Positions 7,974 through 16,027 of a stretch of DNA of 64,000 nt are shown one piece after another (positions within the stretch are counted from its first letter, which is position 1; each line of letters starts with the position of its first letter). Source of the stretch: JAFAMS01 sp049520515 (lineage in GTDB: Bacteria > Vulcanimicrobiota > Vulcanimicrobiia > Vulcanimicrobiales > Vulcanimicrobiaceae); assembly GCA_049520515.1 (NCBI GenBank), contig JBEKPS010000011.1:1-64000 (forward strand). The letters are read 5' to 3'. The position numbers were made by a program, and so were the translations under genes. The notes under the pieces are model-generated. The model was not told the origin of the DNA, searched no databases, and saw only the letters and a program-made list of their open reading frames with translations.

Positions 7974-9294
7974 GAGCAGCATCTATCGCAGCCGCCGGGA
8001 TGCGGTCGCCGAGAAGCTGGGCGAGGCGATCGCTATCGTTCCGGCGGCGATCCATCACATTCGCAACAATGACGCCGAGTACGAATACCGACAAAACTCG
8101 GACTTCTACTATCTCACGGGCTTTACGGAGCCCGAAGCCGTGCTTATCATCGCACCTGGGCGCGAACAACGCGACACGATGTTTCTGCGGCGACGCGATC
8201 GTGAGATGGAGATTTGGACCGGCAAGCGCCTTGGCGTTGATGATGCGCCGGAACATCTCGCAGTCGACGCCGCGTTCGCCATCGACGAGCTCGATGATAA
8301 GCTCGGTCAGATGCTGGTGGGCAGGGAGCGGCTCGCGTACGGGTTCGGTCGTGACGAAGCGTTCGATCGCAAGATTCACGCCGCCGTCGCGCAAGCTCGG
8401 CACAGCGTGCGTCGGGGCGGGAAAGCTCCGCTTGAATTCTTCGAGCCTGGGACGCTGGTGCACGAGATGCGCTTGCGCAAATCAGCCGAAGAGATCGAAG
8501 TGATGCGCAGCGCGGGCGCGATCACGCGACGCGGACACATTGCGGGCATGCGCGCAACGCATCCCGGAATGTGGGAATACGAGCTGGAGGCCGTTATCGA
8601 ATACGCGTACATGCGCAACGGCGCGCAGGCGCCCGCATATTCGTCGATCGTTGCGGGCGGAGCGAACGCGACAATCCTGCATTACAACACGAATCGCGAA
8701 CAGCTGCGTAACGGTGCGCTCGTCTTAGTCGATTCCGCCGCTGAGCTCGATGTCTACGCCTCAGACGTTACGCGTACATGGCCCGTCAACGGCCGATTCA
8801 GCGCCGAACAGCGCGCGATCTATGAGATCGTGCTCGCAGCTCAGAAGGCCGGTATCGAGGAAGTACGTCCGGGAAAATCGTTCCGCGCGTACCACGATGC
8901 CGCAGTTCGCGTATTGTGCGAAGGACTGCTCGACGTCGGCTTGCTCTCCGGCTCGCTTGACGACGTCATACAAAATGAATCCTATCGCGATTTTTATCCG
9001 CACAACACAGGACATTGGATTGGTCTTGATGTGCACGACGTCGGCCATTATCGCGATCATGCGGACCAGTGGCGCACGCTCGAACCCGGCATGGTGATGA
9101 CGGTCGAGCCCGGACTCTACGTGCAGATGGATCTGAACGTACCCGAACGCTTCAAAGGCATCGGCGTTCGAATCGAAGACGACATCCTGTGCACGGCGCG
9201 CGGTCCCGAAAATCTCACGCCGGCCATTCCAAAGGAGATCGAAGAGATCGAGTCGCTCGTCGGCGCTGACGCAAAAGAACTCGTGAAAACCTGA
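7972..9294 (+). CDS. pepP: Xaa-Pro aminopeptidase (PepP, M24B)
   Basis: Cytoplasmic metallopeptidase removing N-terminal residues ahead of proline; 440 residues, like E. coli PepP. The N-terminal AMP_N domain (YRSRRDAVAEKL to about residue 170) is followed by a pita-bread domain with the metal ligands in order: Asp pair in DSAAELDVYASDVTRTW, His in PHNTGHWIGLDVHDVGHY, Glu in MTVEPGLYV, and Glu in GIGVRIEDDIL. The ATG at 7972 sits in a CATG shared with the possible start of the divergent transporter; no Shine-Dalgarno sequence is visible. The stop overlaps the proposed CTG start of the epimerase gene (CTGA). Confidence 0.93.
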   Translation: MSSIYRSRRDAVAEKLGEAIAIVPAAIHHIRNNDAEYEYRQNSDFYYLTGFTEPEAVLIIAPGREQRDTMFLRRRDREMEIWTGKRLGVDDAPEHLAVDAAFAIDELDDKLGQMLVGRERLAYGFGRDEAFDRKIHAAVAQARHSVRRGGKAPLEFFEPGTLVHEMRLRKSAEEIEVMRSAGAITRRGHIAGMRATHPGMWEYELEAVIEYAYMRNGAQAPAYSSIVAGGANATILHYNTNREQLRNGALVLVDSAAELDVYASDVTRTWPVNGRFSAEQRAIYEIVLAAQKAGIEEVRPGKSFRAYHDAAVRVLCEGLLDVGLLSGSLDDVIQNESYRDFYPHNTGHWIGLDVHDVGHYRDHADQWRTLEPGMVMTVEPGLYVQMDLNVPERFKGIGVRIEDDILCTARGPENLTPAIPKEIEEIESLVGADAKELVKT

Positions 9295-10139
9295 ACCTTC
9301 ACATAACCGTTGCCGGCGGATCGGGGTTTGTCGGCCGGCACCTCGTTGACGCGCTCCGCGCGCGTGGTGACGACGTCGTCGTCGCGTCGCTGCGCAACAT
9401 CGATGCGGCAGCGGCTGCATGCGCTCGCGCCGACGTCGTCGTCAACTTGGCGGGTGCGCCGGTAGCGCGACGATGGACGGGCGCACGGAAGTCCCAGATC
9501 CGACGTTCGCGCGTCGAGTTGACGCGCGCGCTGCTGGATCGGATTACGCGCTTCGATAAGAAACCGGTCGCGTACGTCTCAGCGTCGGCGGTCGGCTACT
9601 ATGGCACGAGCCTCACCGAAACGTTCGTCGAAACGAGTTCGCCAGGGGCCGATTTTCTCGCGCACGTATGTCTGGACTGGGAACGTGAAGCCAATCGCGC
9701 AAGCGAATCCGGAATGCGTGTTGCGATCGTTCGAACCGGGCTCGTCCTCGGACCCGACGGCGGCGCGCTTCCGATGATGCTGCCGCCATTTCGTTTTGGC
9801 CTTGGCGGAAAGCTCGCGAGCGGCGCGCAGTGGATGTCGTGGATTCACATCGAGGATTTGATCGACACCTATATCCACGCGATCGACGGTACGGACGGTG
9901 CGATCAACGCGACGGCACCCGAGCCGGTGACGAACGCCGAATTTACGCACACGCTCGGCGAGGTCTTGCGACGACCCACGCTTTTGCCGGTCCCGGAGTT
10001 TGCGCTGAAAGCGCTGTTTGGCGAGGGCGCGATGATTCTTACACAGGGGCAACGCGTGATGCCGGAGCGCACGCTCGCAAGTGGATACCGCTTTCGTTAT
10101 CCGGAGCTGGACCCGGCGCTGCGTTCTCTCTTACGCTGA
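9291..10139 (+). CDS. TIGR01777-family NAD-dependent epimerase, apparent CTG start
   Basis: SDR-fold protein of the YfcH/TIGR01777 family, function unproven in general. The Rossmann motif HITVAGGSGFVGRHLVDAL begins four codons after CTG 9291. Further motifs are VVNLAGAPVARRWT, YVSASAVGYYG with the catalytic Tyr, RTGLVLGPDGGALPMML and SWIHIEDLIDTY; the C-terminal DUF1731 region ends at LRSLLR. Length from CTG is 282 residues, near the family norm of about 295. In this frame there is a stop at 9267-9269 and no ATG, GTG or TTG before TTG 9447, which would delete the NAD-binding motif. CTG 9291, overlapping the pepP stop as CTGA, is therefore the best start. Confidence 0.82.
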   Translation: MNLHITVAGGSGFVGRHLVDALRARGDDVVVASLRNIDAAAAACARADVVVNLAGAPVARRWTGARKSQIRRSRVELTRALLDRITRFDKKPVAYVSASAVGYYGTSLTETFVETSSPGADFLAHVCLDWEREANRASESGMRVAIVRTGLVLGPDGGALPMMLPPFRFGLGGKLASGAQWMSWIHIEDLIDTYIHAIDGTDGAINATAPEPVTNAEFTHTLGEVLRRPTLLPVPEFALKALFGEGAMILTQGQRVMPERTLASGYRFRYPELDPALRSLLR

Positions 10140-11075
10140 GAGACTTTGCTCAGCTTCGGACGACTCGAGCATTTCCAGAAAACGCTCGGCCTCCATTGAA
10201 GCTTTGCATCCCATCCCGGCGGCGGTGATGGCTTGCTTATATCTAATATCGTAGACGTCGCCGCCGACGAAGACGCCCTCGATATTCGTGTGCACGCCGT
10301 CCGGCGAAACAATGTAACCGGCACGATCAAGCTCCAGCTGTCCGCGGAAGATTCCCGTATTCGGATCGTGTCCGATCGCGATGAAGAGAGCGTCGGCCTC
10401 GAAATCGTAGCTTTTTTCGGTGATCAGGTTGCGCAATCGCAGGCCCGTCATGACTGGATCGCCGTGGACTTCCTCGATGACGGTGTTCCACAGAAAATCG
10501 ATCTTGGCGTGGTTGTGCGCGCGCTCGGCCATGATCTTGCTGGCGCGGAGCGTATCGCGCCGGTGGATAACGGTCACTTGCGAGCCGAAGCGCGTAAGAA
10601 ACAGCGCTTCTTCCATCGCAGAATCACCGCCACCGGCCACGACGATCTTCTTTTCTTTGAAGAACGCTCCGTCGCACGTCGCGCACGTCGAAACGCCGCG
10701 GCCGCGTAAGCGCTCCTCGCCCGGAATGCCGAGCCACCGCGCGCTCGCGCCCGTCGCTACGATCAAGGCTTGCGAACGAAACTCGCCTTCCGACGTCAGC
10801 ACGGTAAACGGACGCGAACCGAGATCGACCGCGGTCACGTCGACGAATTCCAAGCGCGCGCCGAAGCGCTCGGCCTGCATACGAAAGTTTTCCATCAGCT
10901 CGGGGCCCATGATGCCTTCTGGGAAACCCGGATAGTTCTCGACCTCGGTCGTCAGCATCAGCTGGCCCCCGTAGAGTGCGCCGGCGAAAACGAGCGGCTG
11001 CAAGTTCGCGCGCGCCGCATAAATCGCGGCCGTCAGCCCCGCTGGCCCCGAGCCAATAATGATCAGCCTCTCCAT
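10131..11075 (-). CDS. trxB: thioredoxin-disulfide reductase
   Basis: NADPH-dependent flavoenzyme reducing thioredoxin; 314 residues, the normal length. The FAD-binding IIGSGPAGLTAAIYAARA lies at 6-23, the redox-active disulfide at C131-C134 in STCATCDGAFF, the NADPH-binding VVAGGGDSAMEEALFL follows, and the C-terminal FAD motif GVFVGGDVYDIRYKQA is intact. The start ATG at 11075 is preceded directly by a structured repeat that is also found in front of the gene at 22738, and the only ribosome-binding site lies inside that repeat. The 3' end overlaps the convergent epimerase by 9 bases. Confidence 0.96.
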   Translation of the reverse strand: MERLIIIGSGPAGLTAAIYAARANLQPLVFAGALYGGQLMLTTEVENYPGFPEGIMGPELMENFRMQAERFGARLEFVDVTAVDLGSRPFTVLTSEGEFRSQALIVATGASARWLGIPGEERLRGRGVSTCATCDGAFFKEKKIVVAGGGDSAMEEALFLTRFGSQVTVIHRRDTLRASKIMAERAHNHAKIDFLWNTVIEEVHGDPVMTGLRLRNLITEKSYDFEADALFIAIGHDPNTGIFRGQLELDRAGYIVSPDGVHTNIEGVFVGGDVYDIRYKQAITAAGMGCKASMEAERFLEMLESSEAEQSLSA

Positions 11076-11168
11076 TTAAACGGCGCTCCGTTTTAAGGCG
11101 CTCCGCCCTAGGCTGCGCGCCCCCCATGCGGAGCATGGGGCCCCCGAGCGTGCTCGGTCCATCACCAT
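11076..11168 (-). promoter_or_regulatory. repeated structured leader, copy A (upstream of trxB)
   Basis: On the minus strand this leader runs into the trxB ATG. It contains a hairpin with arms CCCCATGC/GCATGGGG (11122-11140) followed by GGCGC...GCGCC, then the purine-rich GGAG that would serve as ribosome-binding site. A second GGAGCGCC copy lies 10 bases before ATG. About 75 bases align with 22660-22737, including the flanking ATGGTGATGG and GGGGCGCGCAGCC blocks. The two hairpins differ in sequence but keep pairing (ATGC/GCAT here, AAGC/GCTT there). I read it as a cis-acting RNA or a mobile leader; no known riboswitch class is recognised. Confidence 0.6.
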
Positions 11169-11258
11169 TACATTCATGCCTCTATTTTCGCGCCGACCTC
11201 GCAACAACGCTCTCTTCGATGGGCAGGAACGCGATTCGGTTGCGCGGACTAGTTTTTA

Positions 11259-12086
11259 ATGCTGGAAGACGAATTTTCCGATATCGTTCGTAAGGCGAGC
11301 CGAGGCGTAGGTATCGACGTTGCGACGCTCGCGTCGCGCACGGGGCTCGATCAAAGCGAGCTCAAAGCCTGGATCGGGGGCAATGGCGCACCGACCGACG
11401 GCGAGGCTCGCGAGATTGCGCGCGTATTGCGCCTGGATCCGGGCAAGCTTGCCGACAGCGCAGCGCAGCGTTGGGAACCGCACGTCGCGTCGCCTGAAGA
11501 TGTACGCCATCATCCGCAAGATCCGCATCCGTCGAACGGCTACATCTTCTTCCTTGAAGACGGCAAGACGGCGGCGCTCATCGATCCGGCCGGCGATCCG
11601 AATAATCTGCGGCGCGCGATTGCGGAAGGCCCGTACGTTTTACGCTATATCCTGATCACGCACAAGCATCTCGATCATTGCGATGCAACCGCGGACGTCG
11701 CAAAGCAATTTCCGGACGCGCAAATCGTAATGCACAAGTCCGACGTTCACGCGATCGGCGCCCTTGCAAGCAAAGCGATCCCCGTGCGCGACGGCGAACA
11801 GCTCCCGTTCGGTGACGCGGCAGCAATTCGCATGCTGCACACGCCCGGACACACCGACGGATCCTCGTGCTACTTGTTCAAATCAACGGTGTTCACGGGC
11901 GATACCCTCTTCGCTGGAAGCATTGGCGGGGCGTTCGGTGAGAACACCGGTTACCAAGACATCCTGCGAAGTGTCTCGACTAAACTGTTCAAGCTCGATG
12001 AAGAAACGGTCGTCATGCCGGGTCACGGCCCGCCGAGCACGATCGGACTCGAGAAGCAGCACAACCCGTTCTTCAACGGATTCTAG
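11259..12086 (+). CDS. HTH domain fused to metallo-beta-lactamase (glyoxalase II-like) hydrolase
   Basis: A 275-residue fusion. Residues 8-65 resemble a small XRE-type helix-turn-helix (RGVGIDVATLASRTGLDQSE, then GEAREIARVLRLDPGKL). Residues 90-275 are a metallo-beta-lactamase domain with all zinc ligands: THKHLDH (H135, H137, D139, H140), HTPGHTDGS (H194, H198), FTGDTLF (D215) and PGHGPPS. The catalytic part is closest in motif to glyoxalase II-like thiolesterases. Whether the HTH binds DNA or is a structural cap is unknown. It is followed after 6 bases by pdxA, so the pair is probably co-transcribed. Confidence 0.82.
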   Translation: MLEDEFSDIVRKASRGVGIDVATLASRTGLDQSELKAWIGGNGAPTDGEAREIARVLRLDPGKLADSAAQRWEPHVASPEDVRHHPQDPHPSNGYIFFLEDGKTAALIDPAGDPNNLRRAIAEGPYVLRYILITHKHLDHCDATADVAKQFPDAQIVMHKSDVHAIGALASKAIPVRDGEQLPFGDAAAIRMLHTPGHTDGSSCYLFKSTVFTGDTLFAGSIGGAFGENTGYQDILRSVSTKLFKLDEETVVMPGHGPPSTIGLEKQHNPFFNGF

Positions 12087-12092
12087 GAAACG

Positions 12093-13055
12093 ATGAAGGC
12101 CAAAATCGGGATCGGAGTCGGAGATCGCAACGGCATCGGGCCCGAGCTCGTTGCACGTCTGCTCGCCGAACCGCAGACATTCGAACAAGCAGAGATCACC
12201 GTTTTTGGGGATTCGCCCGTGCTCGAATTCGGAAAGCACGTAACCGGCGTCAAGTACGCCGGACCGGTTCGAACGGTCGAGTTGACATCTGCTAAGGGCG
12301 AGCCGTTCGGGGCGGGAACGGTCAGCGCGCGGGCCGGCAAGGAAGCACTCGAGCAGCTTGCGACGATGCTTTCAGGCGCGCAGCGTGGCGAGATCGACGG
12401 GATCGTGTTTGCGCCGCTCAACAAGAATGCGATGCGCCTCGGCGGATTGCGCGAAGGCGACGAGCTTGATTTCATTATCGAGCGCCTCGGATTCCACGGC
12501 AACTGCGGCGAGCTCAACGTGCTCGGAGATCTGTGGACCTCGCGTGTCACCTCGCATGTCGCACTGCGCGACGTCGGTGCTTTGATCACGCAAGCGCGCG
12601 TGTACGAGGCGATTCTTCTCGCGAACGATACGTTGCGAGCGTCCGGTATTGGCGCGCCGCGTTTGGCAGTCGCCGGGCTGAACCCGCACGCGGGCGACGG
12701 CGGCACCTACGGCGATGAAGAAATCCGCGAGATCGCGCCCGCGATCGAACGCGCCAAAAACGAAGGCATCAACGCAAACGGACCATTTCCGGCCGACACC
12801 GTCTTCGTGGCCGCGATGCGCGGCGATTACGATGCCGTCGTCACCATGTATCACGATCAAGGCCAGATCGCGATGAAGCTCCTCAAGTTCGGAAGCGGCG
12901 TGACAGTGCTCGCCGGATTACCCGTTCCGATAACGACGGTCGGACACGGCACGGCCTACGACATCGCCGGCAAAGGCATCGCGCGACCGGATGGACTCCG
13001 CGCAGCCTTCAACATCTGCTGCAGCATGGCGCGAGCCAAGAGCGTGGTCCGGTAG
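12093..13055 (+). CDS. pdxA: PdxA family 4-hydroxythreonine-4-phosphate dehydrogenase
   Basis: NAD- and metal-dependent dehydrogenase of pyridoxal phosphate synthesis, or of the related PdxA2 sugar-acid pathways. The 320-residue protein has the nucleotide/metal site GDRNGIGPEL at 10-19 (GDPAGIGPE in most members), APLNKNAM, the metal-binding His in TSHVALRDV, NPHAGDGGTYGDEE, MYHDQGQIAMKLL and the C-terminal GHGTAYDIAGKG. All divalent-metal histidines appear present. No other PLP gene is nearby, so the choice between PdxA and PdxA2 is open; the gene symbol denotes the family. Confidence 0.82.
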   Translation: MKAKIGIGVGDRNGIGPELVARLLAEPQTFEQAEITVFGDSPVLEFGKHVTGVKYAGPVRTVELTSAKGEPFGAGTVSARAGKEALEQLATMLSGAQRGEIDGIVFAPLNKNAMRLGGLREGDELDFIIERLGFHGNCGELNVLGDLWTSRVTSHVALRDVGALITQARVYEAILLANDTLRASGIGAPRLAVAGLNPHAGDGGTYGDEEIREIAPAIERAKNEGINANGPFPADTVFVAAMRGDYDAVVTMYHDQGQIAMKLLKFGSGVTVLAGLPVPITTVGHGTAYDIAGKGIARPDGLRAAFNICCSMARAKSVVR

Positions 13056-13112
13056 GGCATCCCCTGCTCGTCCGACAATAGTCGGCACACTACTCAGCTT
13101 GAGGGGGTTCAC

Positions 13113-13556
13113 ATGCCGAAGAAACCGGCCTTTTTCGTAGCGCTTATCGCGTTTTGCGCATTCGCGTCCGCTGCGTACGCGCAGTACGGAATGCCGTCAC
13201 CGACTCCGGTCGCGCCGGCCGCACCGAGCGCCATAACCCGAACCGTTTTGCACACTGCAGACTTCCCGGATCAATTTCAGACGATCCAAGCCTACGTCGT
13301 GATCGCGCCCGGCGGGATAGCTGCCTCGCATACGCATCCCGGCGTCGAGGTAGGATATGTCCTCGACGGCGAGGGCGATTTCTACGTTAAGGGCGAGTCG
13401 AAGAGGCATTTACACGCTGGAGACTCGTTTCTGAATCCAGCCGGCGTTCCGCACGGCGCGGTTAACACGAGCTCAACGCAACCCCTTAAAATCGTCTCCA
13501 CGTATGTTGTCGAGAAGAGTAAGCCGCTTGCGACACCCGCGGCGGCGTTCTGGTAA
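13113..13556 (+). CDS. secreted cupin-domain protein
   Basis: A 147-residue small beta-barrel protein with an N-terminal Sec signal (KKPAFFVALIAFCAFASAAYAQ, cleavage after about residue 23). The cupin motif 1 histidines are seen in GIAASHTHPGVEVGYVLDGEG and motif 2 in AGDSFLNPAGVPHGAVNTS, so a metal site is likely. A clear Shine-Dalgarno (GAGGGGG) precedes the ATG. Its substrate cannot be told from sequence. It sits alone between pdxA and the convergent redoxin gene, only 7 bases from the latter's stop. Confidence 0.8.
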   Translation: MPKKPAFFVALIAFCAFASAAYAQYGMPSPTPVAPAAPSAITRTVLHTADFPDQFQTIQAYVVIAPGGIAASHTHPGVEVGYVLDGEGDFYVKGESKRHLHAGDSFLNPAGVPHGAVNTSSTQPLKIVSTYVVEKSKPLATPAAAFW

Positions 13557-13563
13557 GAGATCC

Positions 13564-15219
13564 CTAGCGTAACGCCAGCGTCCGGGCCGAAGCCGTCGAT
13601 TTACCGTCGGTGACGACTACTCGGACGCTGGGTACGTGCGCGAGCGATTTCGCGTCCGGTGGAACGACCTGAAACTCAATCACTTTCACGCCCGAATCCG
13701 GCAGCGTTGTTGCGACCTGGAGCGGCGCGCAAATGCGATCGGTACAGAACGAAGCGATCCAGCCCTTCGGCATATCAACCGCATGCAAGTGAACGCTCTG
13801 GCCCGGCTTTCCGGTGACGACGAGGCGATACTTGGCCGTATCCGGCGAGCTGCCGGGCAGTTGCGGACCGGTCCACGGCGCAAACGAGAGCGCGGCTGAC
13901 GTACGCGACGTGCCACGTATGTCGAGTGCGACCGTCTCTTCCTGCGCTTGCTCGAGATAGATCGTATAGCGCGAGTTTGTCTTCGGAAGTCGCAGCGTCG
14001 TTTGTGTCGCATCGGCGAACTGCTGGCGAGCTGCCGGGAGGTTTCCGGCTTTGGCTTCCGTGCGTCCGTAATAGAGATGCGCCCATGCCAGCATGCGAAT
14101 GTCAGTCGCCTTTGCATGCCGCGCATCAGCCTTCGCGCTTGCAAGCACGATCGCGCGATCGAATGCGCGCCGGGCTTCTTCAAAGCGTTTTGCCGCCCCC
14201 AAGTCAATGCCAAGATCGACCAAGGCGGAAACGCTATGCGGTTCGAGCGCTACGAGCTGCTCCTCCGCACTGATCACGACGTCGTGATTTTTCAGCCGGC
14301 CGGCGGCGAACGCCATTCCGCTAAGCGCGTCCTCGTTTTTCGGATCGAGCATGTGCGCCGCAGTGTATGCGCTGAGCGCATCGGCCCATTTCGTATCGTA
14401 TTGGTTCGCATCTCCCAGAAGAAGGTCGAGCGTCATCTTGCTCGCGTGTGTTGATGCGATCGGCTTCATCGCGGCGATCGCTTCGAGGCGCAGATTGTTC
14501 TCTTCAGCCTCTGTACGCGGCACGTCGATCGGATTGCCGGCGATCGGATCCGAGTTATCGATCATCTCGCCGACCTGTTCGACAGCCTTTTGGAATCGAT
14601 CGACGGTTGCATTCACGACCGCGGGATCACCGGTAAACGAATACTTGGATGGCGCGAGCAGTGCATCGATCTTGTCTTGAATCGGCGAGCTCAACTGTGA
14701 ATTACGGCCGGCCTGCGCATCGGCGACGAATTGCGCGATGAGCTTCGGTGTCACGAGATCGATGTAAACCATCCGCAGCACGCCGTCCGGCCCAATAACG
14801 TACGTGGTCGGGAAATACTTGACGTGATACGCCTTGGCGAACGTCTGATCGGTGTCGACGGTCTCGAGAAACTTGATGTCTTTCGCGGCCGCAAAAGCTT
14901 TCACGAGCGGCGCGGTCTCAGTCGAGTCGACGCCCATGAAGACGACGTCGTTGCCGGCGGTCTGATCGTAGGCCTTGATGAGATTCGCGGTCTCTTCTTG
15001 GCACGGCGGGCACCAGGTCGCCCAAACGTTGACGATCACCGTCTTACCGTGCAGGCCCTCGAGCGTGACGCGCTTACCGTCGATGGTCGGAAGATCGAAC
15101 GCCGGTGCGGCATCCCCCACCACGAGGCCGGGTGGAGTCGAAGGCGCCTCCGCCGCGGCCGCGGGCAGCGCTGCCGCGAGACCAAAGACGAGAGCTGCAA
15201 AGAATCGCGTTATCTTCAT
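13564..15219 (-). CDS. TlpA/ResA-like thioredoxin with C-terminal TPR region, exported
   Basis: A 551-residue exported protein. Residues 1-23 form a signal peptide (MKITRFFAALVFGLAAALPA). Residues 30-165 are a thioredoxin-like domain of the AhpC/TSA-TlpA type with the redox motif WATWCPPCQ (C70, C73) and a cis-Pro in YFPTTYVIGPDG. Residues 200-430 look like alpha-helical TPR-type repeats (for example DALSAYTAAHMLDPKNEDAL). The last 120 residues are beta-rich, perhaps an N-terminal-of-DsbD-like or immunoglobulin-like module. It is the last gene of a seven-gene minus-strand run; a Shine-Dalgarno GGGGA lies 7 bases before ATG. Confidence 0.8.
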   Translation of the reverse strand: MKITRFFAALVFGLAAALPAAAAEAPSTPPGLVVGDAAPAFDLPTIDGKRVTLEGLHGKTVIVNVWATWCPPCQEETANLIKAYDQTAGNDVVFMGVDSTETAPLVKAFAAAKDIKFLETVDTDQTFAKAYHVKYFPTTYVIGPDGVLRMVYIDLVTPKLIAQFVADAQAGRNSQLSSPIQDKIDALLAPSKYSFTGDPAVVNATVDRFQKAVEQVGEMIDNSDPIAGNPIDVPRTEAEENNLRLEAIAAMKPIASTHASKMTLDLLLGDANQYDTKWADALSAYTAAHMLDPKNEDALSGMAFAAGRLKNHDVVISAEEQLVALEPHSVSALVDLGIDLGAAKRFEEARRAFDRAIVLASAKADARHAKATDIRMLAWAHLYYGRTEAKAGNLPAARQQFADATQTTLRLPKTNSRYTIYLEQAQEETVALDIRGTSRTSAALSFAPWTGPQLPGSSPDTAKYRLVVTGKPGQSVHLHAVDMPKGWIASFCTDRICAPLQVATTLPDSGVKVIEFQVVPPDAKSLAHVPSVRVVVTDGKSTASARTLALR

Positions 15220-15235
15220 GTCGAGTCCCCTGAGG

Positions 15236-16027
15236 TCACGTTCGGAGTTTGTATCCAGCCGCCGTCATCGTGAGGGCGGCTCCGAACGCCGCGAACGCGA
15301 GCAAGACGACGACCAGGAGTGAGAGTCCTAGCTCTACGTCGCTGCGTCCTGTGAACGAGTACCGGAACGCGTCAATCATGTAGAACATCGGGTTGAACAG
15401 CGAGAGCTTCTGCACGAGCGGCGGCAAGAAGCGGCTCGACGTGAAGACGCCGCCGACGAACACCAGCGGCGTTATCACGAAGGTTGTGAAAATCGCGATG
15501 TGATCGAACTTCTCAGCCATCAGTCCGAAGACGATCCCGATCGACGAAAACAGCACAGCGACCAGCGTCACGACCAGGACGTACAGTCCCCAGTTGTGCG
15601 GTCCCACGTGTACGAGCAGCATGCCGAGTACCGTGATCAAGCCCGCGATAATGAACGCGCGAACGATGCCCGCGACCACGAAGCCAAGCACGATCTCGAG
15701 CGCAGACATCGGTGAGATGAGCAGCTCCTGGACGTGGTTCAGAAAGCGCGCCTGAAAGACACTGCTCGATGACTCACCGTAAGACTCGTTGATTACTTGC
15801 AGCATGATCAAGCCCGGAATCAAGAACGTGCCGTACGGAACGCCCTGTGTCGTACCGATGCGGCTTCCGAGCGCGACCCCGAATACGACAACATAGAGCA
15901 CCGTCGTAATCACCGGCGGCCACACCACCTGATTGATTACGACCCACAAGCGCTTCATCTCGCGCTTGAAAAGCGTCCAAAGTCCGACGTAGTTCTTTAC
16001 GGTGAACGAGCCCGGTGCGATTGTCAT
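15236..16027 (-). CDS. ABC-2 type exporter permease
   Basis: Inner-membrane permease of 263 residues with six hydrophobic segments and the ABC-2 signature region after helix 5 (MYMIDAFRYSFTGRSD-like, here MFYMIDAFRYSFTG). The middle shows PGLIMLQVINESYGESSSSVFQARFLNHVQELLISP, typical of drug/polysaccharide/heme ABC-2 permeases. Its ATG overlaps the stop of the ATPase gene (ATGA), so the two form one exporter. Motifs such as LISPMSALEIVLGFV resemble NodJ/DrrB-like permeases. The exported substrate is unknown. Confidence 0.88.
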   Translation of the reverse strand: MTIAPGSFTVKNYVGLWTLFKREMKRLWVVINQVVWPPVITTVLYVVVFGVALGSRIGTTQGVPYGTFLIPGLIMLQVINESYGESSSSVFQARFLNHVQELLISPMSALEIVLGFVVAGIVRAFIIAGLITVLGMLLVHVGPHNWGLYVLVVTLVAVLFSSIGIVFGLMAEKFDHIAIFTTFVITPLVFVGGVFTSSRFLPPLVQKLSLFNPMFYMIDAFRYSFTGRSDVELGLSLLVVVLLAFAAFGAALTMTAAGYKLRT

